Origin: Acidaminococcus sp050873445
Lineage (GTDB): Bacteria > Bacillota > Negativicutes > Acidaminococcales > Acidaminococcaceae
Assembly (NCBI RefSeq): GCF_050873445.1
Contig: NZ_JBNMIU010000014.1
Span: 1 to 40,802, forward strand
Length of the DNA: 40,802 nucleotides
Direction of reading: 5' to 3'
Position 1 is the stretch's first letter. Every line of letters begins with the position of its first letter. Positions 1 through 6,988 of the stretch are shown here, piece after piece. Position numbers and translations under genes: made by a program. Below the pieces are notes generated by a model. The model ran no database searches. It had not been told where the DNA came from and saw only the letters and a program-made list of their open reading frames with translations.

Positions 1-1
1 C

Positions 2-91
2 TTTCAAAATGAAGTGGTTGGTAGCCATCTTCATTTTACCAAAGGAGGATTTTTTGGTATAGCTAAAAGCTTTCCAGAACCCCACGCATAG
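2..91 (+). CDS. Possible 3' end of an unidentified gene entering from the left
   Basis: An open frame enters from the left edge and stops at a TAG at 89-91, inside the loop of a terminator-like hairpin. A second frame, starting at 3, stops at a TAG at 60-62, so the true frame cannot be chosen. The peptide (frame at 2) ends in ...FFGIAKSFPEPHA and I do not recognise it. The hairpin with a T-run just downstream is the only support for plus-strand transcription here. It could equally be non-coding. Confidence 0.2.
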   Translation, partial: FQNEVVGSHLHFTKGGFFGIAKSFPEPHA

Positions 92-102
92 CGTGGGGTT
101 TT
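78..102 (+). terminator. Hairpin terminator on the plus strand
   Basis: A perfect 10-bp stem (78-87 with 91-100, core ACCCCACGC/GCGTGGGGT) closes a 3-nt loop and runs into TTTT. This is a typical intrinsic terminator for whatever gene enters from the left. Confidence 0.6.
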
Positions 103-117
103 CAAACCCGACAAGAA

Positions 118-157
118 AACAGGAACTGTGAATGATCCTTCGCAGTTCCTGTTTTTT
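118..157. terminator. Bidirectional hairpin terminator
   Basis: Arms 118-132 and 139-153 (core CAGGAACTGTGAA) pair over 15 bp with one G-U pair and are followed by six T. The opposite strand also ends in a T-rich tail. The arms closely match those of the terminator after the NlpC/P60 gene at 19,104-19,153, so this is one copy of a dispersed hairpin sequence. Confidence 0.6.
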
Positions 158-174
158 GCCAGCATCAGCTGGTG

Positions 175-202
175 CCTAGTCACTAGCCACCAGTCACTAA
201 TC
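175..202. repeat. Heptanucleotide repeat, locus A
   Basis: Four 7-base units. On the minus strand they read GATTAGT, GACTGGT, GGCTAGT, GACTAGG. The same degenerate heptamer (roughly GRNTAGT) recurs at 19,170-19,207 and 25,661-25,704, each time in an intergenic gap. Confidence 0.5.
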
Positions 203-236
203 GCGGGCGTGTGAAAAATATTTTTCACACGCCCGC
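203..236. terminator. Perfect 34-bp palindrome behind queE
   Basis: Positions 203-219 and 220-236 are exact reverse complements with no loop bases between the arms (arm GCGGGCGTGTGAAAAAT). It lies 3 bases beyond the queE stop codon, so it probably ends the que operon transcript, although no T-run follows on the minus strand. The AT-rich centre GTGTGAAAAA...TTTTTCACAC is shared with the hairpin at 24,110-24,134. Confidence 0.5.
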
Positions 237-239
237 TCC

Positions 240-896
240 TCATACCCCCCGCTCGTTGGGATCCCAAATGACTTTGTGCAGCTGTACCTGGGTGCAGACC
301 TTCTCCAGTTTGTGCTGGCGGACAAATTCCACCAGAGCTTTGGGCTCGATGGCGCCGTATACCGGAGATACATAGATCTGCCCCCGAATGGGATACTCCT
401 GCAGTACACGCTCCATATCCAGCAGGTCTTCCATGCTGCCCACCACGAACTTCACCACATCGTCCTCCGTAAGCCGGGGCAGGTTCTCCATGCGCATCCG
501 GCTCCTCATGCCCGAAGACGGAGATTTTACATCCATGGTGTAGAACAGCCGTTTCGGCCGCTCCTCCAAAAGAGGCACCGCCCCGTTGGTTTCGATGTTG
601 ATTTCGTACCCTTCCCGGCTCAGTTCCCTGCACAGCCCTTCCAGAGGCTGCAGCAGCGGTTCCCCGCCGGTAAGGGTGATTTTTTCCCAGGGATACTGAT
701 GAATCCGTTCCAGCAGCCGTGTCCGATCCAGATGCTCCGCCGCATCCTCCCGCTTCAGGGCATACCCGGTATCGCAGTAACTGCAGCGCAGGTTGCAGCC
801 GGCAAACCGGACGAACACGGCCATATAGCCGGTCCGCTTCCCTTCCCCTTCCACGGAGTCGAAGATTTCGACGATGGGAAATTTCTCAGTCTTCAT
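240..896 (-). CDS. queE: 7-carboxy-7-deazaguanine synthase (radical SAM)
   Basis: QueE converts 6-carboxytetrahydropterin to 7-carboxy-7-deazaguanine, the second dedicated step of preQ0/queuosine synthesis. The 218-residue protein opens with EIFDSVEGEG and carries the radical-SAM cluster motif as C34-x3-C38-x2-C41 (CNLRCSYC), followed by a TGGEPLLQ motif. The ATG at 896 is chosen over an upstream in-frame start at 974 because the protein then begins just before the conserved EGEG segment. It overlaps the end of queD by 11 bases. It is the last gene of queF-queC-queD-queE, and a large palindrome follows its stop. Confidence 0.95.
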   Translation of the reverse strand: MKTEKFPIVEIFDSVEGEGKRTGYMAVFVRFAGCNLRCSYCDTGYALKREDAAEHLDRTRLLERIHQYPWEKITLTGGEPLLQPLEGLCRELSREGYEINIETNGAVPLLEERPKRLFYTMDVKSPSSGMRSRMRMENLPRLTEDDVVKFVVGSMEDLLDMERVLQEYPIRGQIYVSPVYGAIEPKALVEFVRQHKLEKVCTQVQLHKVIWDPNERGV

Positions 897-1212
897 AGAT
901 GGCCACGTTCCCTTCTGATTCCTGGACGGAAACCCGGGTGCAGTAGGGAATCTGGTCATGGAGCCATTTGGCAATGTTCTCAGCCGTAGGATTCACCTTG
1001 ATAACATCGTTGAGGAAGGCGTGGTCCAGCTGTTTGACCACTTTCTTGATTTTTGTGAAATCCACCACCATGCCGTTTTCATCCAGTTCCTGCCGCCTGC
1101 AGGTCACATCGATGATCCAGTTGTGCCCATGGAGACGGGTACATTTGCTTTCATAGGGCAGCTGCAGGCAGTGGGCCCCGCTGACTTCGATCCGTTTTGT
1201 GACTGTGTACAT
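886..1212 (-). CDS. queD: 6-carboxy-5,6,7,8-tetrahydropterin synthase
   Basis: QueD turns 7,8-dihydroneopterin triphosphate into 6-carboxytetrahydropterin, the substrate of QueE. The 108-residue protein shows the zinc histidines H14, H28 and H30 (GAH and LHGH) and the catalytic C24 just before them, as in the compact PTPS/QueD family. The ATG at 1212 sits 7 bases after a GGAGG that lies inside the 3' end of queC, which makes it a better start than the in-frame TTG at 1218. It is translationally packed between queC and queE. Confidence 0.93.
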   Translation of the reverse strand: MYTVTKRIEVSGAHCLQLPYESKCTRLHGHNWIIDVTCRRQELDENGMVVDFTKIKKVVKQLDHAFLNDVIKVNPTAENIAKWLHDQIPYCTRVSVQESEGNVAIYED

Positions 1213-1214
1213 GG

Positions 1215-1913
1215 TCAATCCTCCAGTGCCGGGTCCTTGACCCCATTGGCGGCAAATGCCCGGGACCGGTCGATACAGGTCCCGCAGGTACCGCAGGGTT
1301 TGTCTCCGCCTTCATAGCAGCTCCAGGTCAGTTCGTAGGGGGTATGAAGTTCCAGCCCCCGTTTCACTACACCGGCCTTGCTGCAGGCGGCAAAGGGCGC
1401 TGTAATATGGCACTGGTTATAAGTACCGATGGAAATGGCCTGCCCCATGGCCTGGATAAAAGCCTCGCTGCAGTCCGCATAGGCATTGCCCGCCGCATCA
1501 TCCGCATGGGCCCCGATGAAAATGGATACATCGTCTTTCTCATAGATGCTCATGGCCAGGCTGGCCACGGCGGACAGCATCAATCCATTGCGGAAGGGCA
1601 CGTAGGTAGAAACCTTGCCCTCCCCGTTCTCCGCAATCTGCTGCTCATAACTTTCGTGGACGATTTTTTCCGTGGAATGGCTCAGCAGGGAACAGTTGGA
1701 ATACTGGAAAATCCGGGACAGGTCCAGCTCATAATGGGGCAGCCCGTAATAAGCGGCCACTTTCTGGGCACATTCCAGCTCTTTCCGATGTTTCTGGCCA
1801 TAGAAAATGGATACAGTAGAAACGTTCTCTTTCCCGAATTCTTCGACGGCCACGGAGATGCAGGTAGTGGAGTCCACGCCGCCGCTGGACAGGACCAGGG
1901 CTTTCTTATTCAT
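1215..1913 (-). CDS. queC: 7-cyano-7-deazaguanine (preQ0) synthase
   Basis: QueC is the ATP-dependent enzyme that converts 7-carboxy-7-deazaguanine to preQ0. The 232-residue protein begins MNKKALVLSSGGVDS, the PP-loop ATP-pyrophosphatase motif. Near the C terminus it has a zinc-binding cysteine set (CYEGGDKPCGTCGTC). The ATG at 1913 places the PP-loop at the very N terminus, as expected for the family. It overlaps queF by 8 bases. Confidence 0.95.
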   Translation of the reverse strand: MNKKALVLSSGGVDSTTCISVAVEEFGKENVSTVSIFYGQKHRKELECAQKVAAYYGLPHYELDLSRIFQYSNCSLLSHSTEKIVHESYEQQIAENGEGKVSTYVPFRNGLMLSAVASLAMSIYEKDDVSIFIGAHADDAAGNAYADCSEAFIQAMGQAISIGTYNQCHITAPFAACSKAGVVKRGLELHTPYELTWSCYEGGDKPCGTCGTCIDRSRAFAANGVKDPALED

Positions 1914-2370
1914 GGACGAACGCCTCCATTCTCCGCTGGGCCATTTCTTTATAGTCCGGCTGGTAATACACGGCAAAGGGCAGGATGCTGATGCCGCCCC
2001 GAGGATTGAAATATCCGGCCACTTCCAGATACTTGGGCTGGAGCAGCTTCACCAGATCGTTCTTGATGATGTTCACACAGTCCTCATGGAAATCCCCGTT
2101 GTTCCGGAAGGAAAACAGGTACAGCTTCAGGGATTTGCTTTCCACCAGCTTGTGATCCGGGATATAGCTGATCACGATCCGGCCGAAATCCGGCTGGCCC
2201 GTCTTTGGACACAGGCTGGTAAATTCGGGGCAATTCAGTTTCACCATGTAGTCCGCTTCTTCATGTTTGTTGGGGAAGCACTCCAGTACTTCCGGGGCGT
2301 AGGTATTCTGGTACACCGTATGGCCGCTGCCCAGCTCCGTGACGCCGCGCAATTCTTCTTTTGTTCTCAT
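1906..2370 (-). CDS. queF: NADPH-dependent preQ0 reductase
   Basis: QueF reduces the nitrile of preQ0 to preQ1, the base that is inserted into tRNA. The 154-residue length matches the short (YkvM-type) QueF group. It shows the nucleophilic cysteine in SLCPKTGQPDFG and the family signature ESKSLKLYLFS. The ATG at 2370 follows GGAGG with normal spacing. It is first in the operon, downstream of a strong promoter (2450-2478) and a leader of about 75 bases. Confidence 0.95.
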   Translation of the reverse strand: MRTKEELRGVTELGSGHTVYQNTYAPEVLECFPNKHEEADYMVKLNCPEFTSLCPKTGQPDFGRIVISYIPDHKLVESKSLKLYLFSFRNNGDFHEDCVNIIKNDLVKLLQPKYLEVAGYFNPRGGISILPFAVYYQPDYKEMAQRRMEAFVHE

Positions 2371-2443
2371 GACTCATTCCTCCAAAAAGTACAGTTCTGG
2401 GGATATCCGCAGCCGGAAAAAACAGTTCCAGGCGGACTCACGA
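2371..2443 (-). promoter_or_regulatory. Structured leader of queF, function unknown
   Basis: The leader can form a nested stem (TCCGC with GCGGA, and CTGG with CCGG inside). It also contains a second copy of the upper arm, CTGGAACTG and CCAGAACTG. A preQ1-responsive element would make sense before queF, but I could not fit the canonical preQ1-I or preQ1-II consensus. Regulation is inference only. Confidence 0.25.
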
Positions 2444-2449
2444 AATATT

Positions 2450-2478
2450 ATTATACTGCATTCTCAGCTTACAGCCAA
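2450..2478 (-). promoter_or_regulatory. Promoter of the que operon
   Basis: On the minus strand TTGGCT (2473-2478) and TATAAT (2450-2455) are separated by 17 bases, a good sigma-70/SigA match. Transcription would start near 2443, leaving a leader of about 73 bases before queF. Confidence 0.75.
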
Positions 2479-2560
2479 TCCTTTTCCATGGTCGCCTGTA
2501 ATTTCACAAAAAGCGGCAGGTACTTTTCCTTACAGTACACCGTTTTCCGCTGTACAAAAG

Positions 2561-2601
2561 CAGGGAGTTATCCACCAAATCGTGGATAACTCCCTGTTTT
2601 T
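2561..2601. terminator. Bidirectional terminator between queF and the C_GCAxxG gene
   Basis: A perfect 15-bp stem (CAGGGAGTTATCCAC at 2561-2575 with 2582-2596), 6-base loop, TTTTT on the plus strand and CTTTTG on the minus strand. It lies downstream of the minus-strand gene ending at 2622. Confidence 0.75.
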
Positions 2602-2621
2602 CCACCTGGAATGTTGACAAC

Positions 2622-3017
2622 TCAGGCCAGATGTTTCTCCAGTTCCCGGACAGCAATCCGGATACAGTCATCACAGGAACACAGCACTTTGCCCGTATCC
2701 CGCCCTTTCAGTTCTCTGCACAGGGTGGCCCCGGCCTGATCCTGGAAATCATGCAGGATGTCGTTCATGATCTGTTTGGACGGTCTGTCACTGTGGTTCA
2801 GCAGCCCCACCACCATAGCTGCTCCGGTCAGAGCGCCGCAGGTAGCTTCCATGCCGCCCATGCCCAGCCCGAAACTGTCACCCAGGGCCCGCAGTTCGTC
2901 CGTGGATTTGCCCAGTTTATCCTGGAAGGCCAGGAGTACGGATTGCGCACAGTTATTGTGCACCTTGGCGTGTTTGTATGCAACGGCCTTCTCGGCCCGA
3001 TCCATTTGTTCACTCAT
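2622..3017 (-). CDS. C_GCAxxG_C_C family protein (putative redox protein)
   Basis: The 131-residue protein matches the small cysteine-rich family named after its motif: C in NNCAQSV, then GMGGMEATCGALTGA, then C in ATLCRELK and the C-terminal CSCDDCI. The family is generally described as a putative redox-active protein; its exact role is not established. The ATG at 3017 is preceded by a GGGGAG site. An open frame runs upstream through the tRNA genes, but that extension is not protein-like. A tRNA-operon terminator ends just upstream, and I see no separate strong promoter, so read-through may supply its transcript. Confidence 0.85.
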   Translation of the reverse strand: MSEQMDRAEKAVAYKHAKVHNNCAQSVLLAFQDKLGKSTDELRALGDSFGLGMGGMEATCGALTGAAMVVGLLNHSDRPSKQIMNDILHDFQDQAGATLCRELKGRDTGKVLCSCDDCIRIAVRELEKHLA

Positions 3018-3044
3018 TGGTATGACTCCCCTCGCAATCGGCAT

Positions 3045-3082
3045 AATAAAAAGACGATACAGCGTTGCGCATGTATCGTCTT
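3045..3082 (-). terminator. Terminator of the tRNA operon
   Basis: An 11-bp stem (3051-3061 with 3072-3082, core AAGACGATACA) is followed on the minus strand by CTTTTTATT. It lies directly after tRNA-Val and before the ribosome site of the C_GCAxxG gene. Confidence 0.75.
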
Positions 3083-3087
3083 CTTCG

Positions 3088-3163
3088 TGGTGGGCGCTAA
3101 CAGGATCGAACTGCTGACATTCTGCTTGTAAGGCAGACGCTCTCCCAGCTGAGCTAAGCGCCC
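3088..3163 (-). tRNA. tRNA-Val (anticodon TAC)
   Basis: A full cloverleaf: acceptor GGGCGCT/AGCGCCC, D-arm GCTC...GAGC, anticodon stem TCTGC/GCAGA with loop CTTACAA, TTCGATC T-loop, and an encoded CCA. It is the third and last gene of the Lys-Glu-Val transcript. Confidence 0.95.
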
Positions 3164-3170
3164 ATGAAAA

Positions 3171-3245
3171 TGGTGACCGGAGAGGGAATCGAACCCTCGA
3201 TACCGCCGTGAAAGGGCGGTGTCTTAACCGCTTGACCATCCGGCC
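3171..3245 (-). tRNA. tRNA-Glu (anticodon TTC)
   Basis: The acceptor begins GGCCGGA, the anticodon stem CCGCC/GGCGG carries the loop CTTTCAC, the T-loop is TTCGATT, and CCA is encoded. It sits 7 bases from tRNA-Val. Confidence 0.95.
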
Positions 3246-3254
3246 AAAAAAAAA

Positions 3255-3330
3255 TGGTGATCCGCCAGAGGATCGAACTCTGGACACCCTGATTAAGAGT
3301 CAGGTGCTCTACCAGCTGAGCTAGCGGACC
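3255..3330 (-). tRNA. tRNA-Lys (anticodon CTT)
   Basis: The acceptor GGTCCGC pairs with GCGGATC, the anticodon stem CCTGA/TCAGG carries the loop CTCTTAA, and CCA is encoded. It is the first gene of the tRNA operon, about 32 bases after the predicted transcription start. Confidence 0.95.
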
Positions 3331-3368
3331 ATCATGTCTTTCGGTATCTCTCAACCGTCGACTATGTT

Positions 3369-3397
3369 AGTATAACCGATATTCCTTATTTTGGCAA
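3369..3397 (-). promoter_or_regulatory. Promoter of the tRNA operon
   Basis: TTGCCA (3392-3397) and TATACT (3369-3374) on the minus strand with an exact 17-base spacer, directly upstream of tRNA-Lys. Confidence 0.8.
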
Positions 3398-3425
3398 CCC
3401 TTTTTTCAAAAAAAGTCCAGTTTTT

Positions 3426-4451
3426 TTATTTCAGCCATTTATGGGCTGCTTTCAGCACCTGTTTCACGGTCAGTTCCTTCATGCAGCGCATGTCATCGCA
3501 GTGGTGCTTCATGCCCTTCCGGCATCCGTCACAGGGCGGGATGGCCCGCACGATGGTAGCTTGTTTCGTATAAGGTCCATAGAGTTCCGGATGGCTGGGA
3601 CCGTACATGGCCACAATGGGCACCTTCTGGCTGATGGCTACATGCATGGGCCCGCTGTCGTTGGTGATGATCAGGCAGCACCGGCTCATGGCTGCCGCCA
3701 GTTCGCCCAGGCCGAATTTCCCGGTCGCCACAATGGGCCTGCTCTTCATGTACCCGACGGCTTCCTGTACCATCTCTTCATCCATGGTACCGCCGAAGAA
3801 CACGGTCCGGTATCCTTCCCTGGCCAGGGTATCCGCCACCTGGGCAAACCGTTCCGGTGCCCAGCGCTTCGTGACTACGGCACTGCCGATGTTGAAGCCC
3901 ACCAGCTTGGCGCCCGGCTTCATTCCTTCCACCTTCCAGAAGGCCTCGGCCTTTGCCCTGTGCTCCGGGGCGGGGAATACCTCCAGGCCGTTATTAGACA
4001 GATCCTGCACCCCGATCCGTTTCAGCACATCCAGGTACATATCTGCCGCATGGATTTTTCGGTTCAGTTTCAGCCAGGGATGGAAGAATCCCCGGAACAA
4101 AAAGTGGGACGCCCCCACCTTCACTGGCACCACGGCCATGGCATCGATGAAAGAACACCGTTCATTGGGATGCAGGTTGATCAGTACGTCAAAATGGGCG
4201 TCTGTGATCTTCCGGCTCATCCGCCACAGAGCGGGCAGATTGTTGTCCTTCCCCTTCTTGTCGATGGTCCACACATGGTCGATGTTGGGATTGCAGGCCA
4301 CGATATCCTTCAGTTTCTCATCCACCAGGTAGGTAATGTCCGCCCCCGGCGCTGCGTTGCGCAGGGCATGGAGGAAGGGGGTAGTCAGCACCAGATCGCC
4401 CAGATGCATTAAAAATGTGACGATAATCTTCTTTCCCGCCAGTTCAATCAC
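3426..4451 (-). CDS. Glycosyltransferase family 9, second LPS heptosyltransferase
   Basis: The 341-residue protein has the GT9 layout: the N-terminal LMHLGDLVLTTPFL segment that holds the catalytic acid, a C-terminal nucleotide-sugar domain with SAVVTKRWAPERF and the TNDSGPMHVA motif, then MYGPSHPELYGP. It ends with a cysteine set (CDGCRKGMKHHCDDMRC) also seen in the upstream paralogue. It should add an ADP-heptose unit to the LPS inner core at the cytoplasmic membrane. The start is GTG at 4451, overlapping the upstream gene by 8 bases. It is last in the heptose operon. It is probably WaaF-like, but which residue it modifies cannot be read from sequence. Confidence 0.85.
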   Translation of the reverse strand: MIELAGKKIIVTFLMHLGDLVLTTPFLHALRNAAPGADITYLVDEKLKDIVACNPNIDHVWTIDKKGKDNNLPALWRMSRKITDAHFDVLINLHPNERCSFIDAMAVVPVKVGASHFLFRGFFHPWLKLNRKIHAADMYLDVLKRIGVQDLSNNGLEVFPAPEHRAKAEAFWKVEGMKPGAKLVGFNIGSAVVTKRWAPERFAQVADTLAREGYRTVFFGGTMDEEMVQEAVGYMKSRPIVATGKFGLGELAAAMSRCCLIITNDSGPMHVAISQKVPIVAMYGPSHPELYGPYTKQATIVRAIPPCDGCRKGMKHHCDDMRCMKELTVKQVLKAAHKWLK

Positions 4452-5499
4452 AAGCCTTCCCCTCCTTTTTCAAGAAATCCATGAATACCTGCTCCGGGGT
4501 CACAGCCCCCATACAGGTCCAATGGTCACAATGTTTCTTCAGGCAGCCGGCGCACTCCACAGGGCTCAAAAGCACTGTGGCACGAGGATTCCCGTAGGGC
4601 CCCGTCCGGTCCGGCCGGGTCGGTCCATACATGGTCACCAGGGGCTTCTGCAGCGCCGTAGCGATATGCAGAGGCCCCGTATCCCCGCTCACATAGAACC
4701 GGGCCCCCTTGATCAAGGCCCCCAGTTCCCGCAGACTGGTCCTGCCGATCAAGTTGATGAGACGGGACTCTGCCCCCACCTGCCGGAGGATGGCCTCGCC
4801 CAGAGGCGCATCCCCCGGTCCGCCGGCCAGCACCACATAAAGGCCCCGTTCCAGGAATTTCTTCGCCAGGGCTGCATAATGATCCAAGGGCCAGCGCTTC
4901 GTATCCCAGCGGGCGCCGGGCACAAATACCACATAGGGCAGTGGTCCCTTCTGATCCGGAATCCCCGCTTTGATGAGCCGCAGGCGCACCTCTTCCATTT
5001 CTTTCGTCAGGGCCGGCATGGGGTACGTAATGGTATCCACTTTGGCTCCCAGATACCGGGCCACATCCAGATACCGCTCGATCACATGGTCGTGGGCATG
5101 AGCTCCGGTAATGGCTCTGGAAATCAGTCCGCTGCCCTCCCGCATCTCACAGTAGCCAATCCGGTTGGGACAGCCGGTGAGCCAGGCCATGACGGCACTC
5201 TTGAACAGGCCCTGCAGATCGATGACCAGGTCGAAGTGCCTGCTCCGCAGCATGGCCCGGGTCTTCTTTAAAGTCTTCCACCGGCTGCTCCAGTCCATCT
5301 TCCCGAAAGCTGCCTTATCGAAATACAGGATCTCATCGACGATGGGCGGTTCTGGCACAAAAGCGCTGAACTGGGGATGGACCAGCCAGCTGATTCTGCT
5401 TTGGGGAAAGGTCTGCCGCAGGGCCGCCGCAAAGGGCAGGGCGTGGATCACATCCCCCAGGGAACTCATCTTGATGATCAAAATATTCTTGTATGTCAC
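4444..5499 (-). CDS. waaC: LPS heptosyltransferase I (GT9)
   Basis: The 351-residue protein begins KNILIIKMSSLGDVIHALP, the WaaC-type N-terminal signature, followed by DLQGLFKSA and a C-terminal SGDTGPLHIATAL motif. WaaC transfers the first L-glycero-D-manno-heptose from ADP-heptose to Kdo on the inner face of the cytoplasmic membrane. A cysteine group (CAGCLKKHCDHWTC) lies near the end, as in its neighbour. The GTG start at 5499 shares the GTGA overlap with the stop of gmhB, which indicates translational coupling. The symbol rests on the N-terminal signature and gene order. Confidence 0.85.
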   Translation of the reverse strand: MTYKNILIIKMSSLGDVIHALPFAAALRQTFPQSRISWLVHPQFSAFVPEPPIVDEILYFDKAAFGKMDWSSRWKTLKKTRAMLRSRHFDLVIDLQGLFKSAVMAWLTGCPNRIGYCEMREGSGLISRAITGAHAHDHVIERYLDVARYLGAKVDTITYPMPALTKEMEEVRLRLIKAGIPDQKGPLPYVVFVPGARWDTKRWPLDHYAALAKKFLERGLYVVLAGGPGDAPLGEAILRQVGAESRLINLIGRTSLRELGALIKGARFYVSGDTGPLHIATALQKPLVTMYGPTRPDRTGPYGNPRATVLLSPVECAGCLKKHCDHWTCMGAVTPEQVFMDFLKKEGKACD

Positions 5500-6023
5500 T
5501 TTTCCTCCGCCTGCCGCTGCAGCACCCGTTCCACAAAGGCCTTCAGGTCCGTACCCGTGAACCGATAGCCCGGAATACCGGCCGCCAGGGCCGCCTGTAC
5601 ATCGCTTTCATTGTCCCCGATCAGGAAGGATCCTTTCCGGCTCAGGCCATGGTCCGCCAAGGCCTTCAGGATCATCCCCGGTTTGGGCTTTCGGCAGCTG
5701 CACTCAATGGTCAGTTCCGGGATCACCCCTTTGGTGGGATGGTGAGGACAGAAATAGAAGCCGTCGATCTGGCCGCCGGCTTTCTCCATTTCTTCCGCCA
5801 TATAGGCATGGAGAGCCTCCATGTCTTTTTGGGTATAATAGCCCCGGGCGATGCCGCTCTGGTTCGTCACCACGTAGATAGCATAGCCCAGGTTGTGGAG
5901 CAGGGCCACCGCTTCTCTGGCGCCCTGCACCCATTCCACCTGATCCGGACGGTAGATGTATCCCTTGTCGATGTCCAGTACCCCGTCCCGGTCCAGGAAC
6001 ACCGCTTTCCTGCCCTTTGTCAT
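5496..6023 (-). CDS. gmhB: D-glycero-beta-D-manno-heptose 1,7-bisphosphate 7-phosphatase
   Basis: This is a HAD phosphatase of 175 residues with the nucleophile motif FLDRDGVLD (D11, D13), the VTNQSG motif, and the family's zinc-binding loop CPHH...CSCRKP, which sets GmhB apart from histidinol phosphatases. The motif GDNESDV completes the HAD active site. It removes the 7-phosphate between the two HldE reactions. It is coupled by an ATGA overlap to hldD upstream. Confidence 0.93.
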   Translation of the reverse strand: MTKGRKAVFLDRDGVLDIDKGYIYRPDQVEWVQGAREAVALLHNLGYAIYVVTNQSGIARGYYTQKDMEALHAYMAEEMEKAGGQIDGFYFCPHHPTKGVIPELTIECSCRKPKPGMILKALADHGLSRKGSFLIGDNESDVQAALAAGIPGYRFTGTDLKAFVERVLQRQAEEK

Positions 6024-6988
6024 GCTTTGTAATAACCGTCAGAATCCTGCAGCACCTGGCAGTATTCCTTCACAGCCTGGCTGAAGTCCGTGAAGCCGCC
6101 GTCATATCCGGTAGAAAGCAGTTTGGTGGCATCGGCCTGGGTGTAGCTCTGGTACTTGCCCTTCAGCACTTCCGGGAAGGGAACGTACACCAGCTCACCG
6201 CTGCCGAAGAATTCCAGCAGGGCTTTTGCCATATCATTGAAAGTATGGGCGTGACCCGTACCCAGGTTGTAAATGCCCTTCAGTTCCGGATGCTGCCAGA
6301 AATACAGCAGCACTTTGACCACGTCTTTGACGTAGACGAAATCCCGGGTCTGTTCACCGGGGCCGTACCCGTCGTATTCCCCGAACAGCTTCACCTTGTG
6401 TTCCGCCTTCCACTGCAGGAACATCTGGCGTACCATGGAAGCCATCTTGCCCTTATGGTTCTCCTGGGGCCCGAATACATTGAAATACCGGAACCCGGCA
6501 ATCTGGCTTTCCGCCTTGTCGAAGTACCGACGAGCATAGTTGTCGAAGAACAGTTTGGAAAAGGCATACACGTTCAGCGCTTCCTCACAGGCCGGTTCTT
6601 CCCGGAACCCGTGCTTGCCGCTGCCGTAGGTGGAAGCAGAGGAGGCGTACAGGAACTGGATGCGCCGGTCCAGAGCGAAGTGCATCAGGGTCTTGGTGTA
6701 CTCGAAGTTGTTTTCCATCATATATTTGCCGTTGTATTCCATGGTATCGGAGCAGGCCCCTTCATGGAAGATCACATCGATGGGTTCATGGTCGAACTTG
6801 CCGTCCCGCACCCGCTGGATGAAATCATATTTGTCCAAGTAATCCAGCACCTTCAGGCCCTGGATGTTCTTGAACTTCACCATGTTGGTCAGGTTGTCCA
6901 CCACCAGGATGTCGTCCCGGCCCATGTCGTTCAAGCCCTTGATGATATTGCTGCCGATAAAACCGGCCCCGCCGGTTACGATGATCAT
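6020..6988 (-). CDS. hldD: ADP-L-glycero-D-manno-heptose 6-epimerase
   Basis: The 322-residue protein is an extended short-chain dehydrogenase. It has the NAD(P)-binding GGAGFIGSN at the N terminus, SSASTYG, and the catalytic YAFSK tyrosine-lysine pair. The stretch GFRYFNVFGPQENHKG is typical of HldD/RfaD. It epimerises ADP-D,D-heptose to ADP-L,D-heptose, the donor for the two heptosyltransferases downstream. It overlaps hldE and gmhB by ATGA on each side. Confidence 0.95.
   Translation of the reverse strand: MIIVTGGAGFIGSNIIKGLNDMGRDDILVVDNLTNMVKFKNIQGLKVLDYLDKYDFIQRVRDGKFDHEPIDVIFHEGACSDTMEYNGKYMMENNFEYTKTLMHFALDRRIQFLYASSASTYGSGKHGFREEPACEEALNVYAFSKLFFDNYARRYFDKAESQIAGFRYFNVFGPQENHKGKMASMVRQMFLQWKAEHKVKLFGEYDGYGPGEQTRDFVYVKDVVKVLLYFWQHPELKGIYNLGTGHAHTFNDMAKALLEFFGSGELVYVPFPEVLKGKYQSYTQADATKLLSTGYDGGFTDFSQAVKEYCQVLQDSDGYYKA

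Noticed and set aside
2371..2443. Canonical preQ1-I or preQ1-II riboswitch before queF
   Set aside because: The short P1 hairpin with an A-rich tail expected for preQ1-I, and the preQ1-II layout, could not be matched; kept only as a structured leader of unknown type.
2561..2596. Inverted DnaA boxes (TTATCCAC in both arms), possible replication origin signal
   Set aside because: The motif lies exactly in the perfect stem of a terminator. There is no cluster of boxes, no AT-rich unwinding element and no dnaA/dnaN nearby.
3018..3287. N-terminal extension of the C_GCAxxG protein through the tRNA region
   Set aside because: The extension translates tRNA-Val and tRNA-Glu sequence and a terminator; the internal ATG at 3,017 has the ribosome site and the family start.
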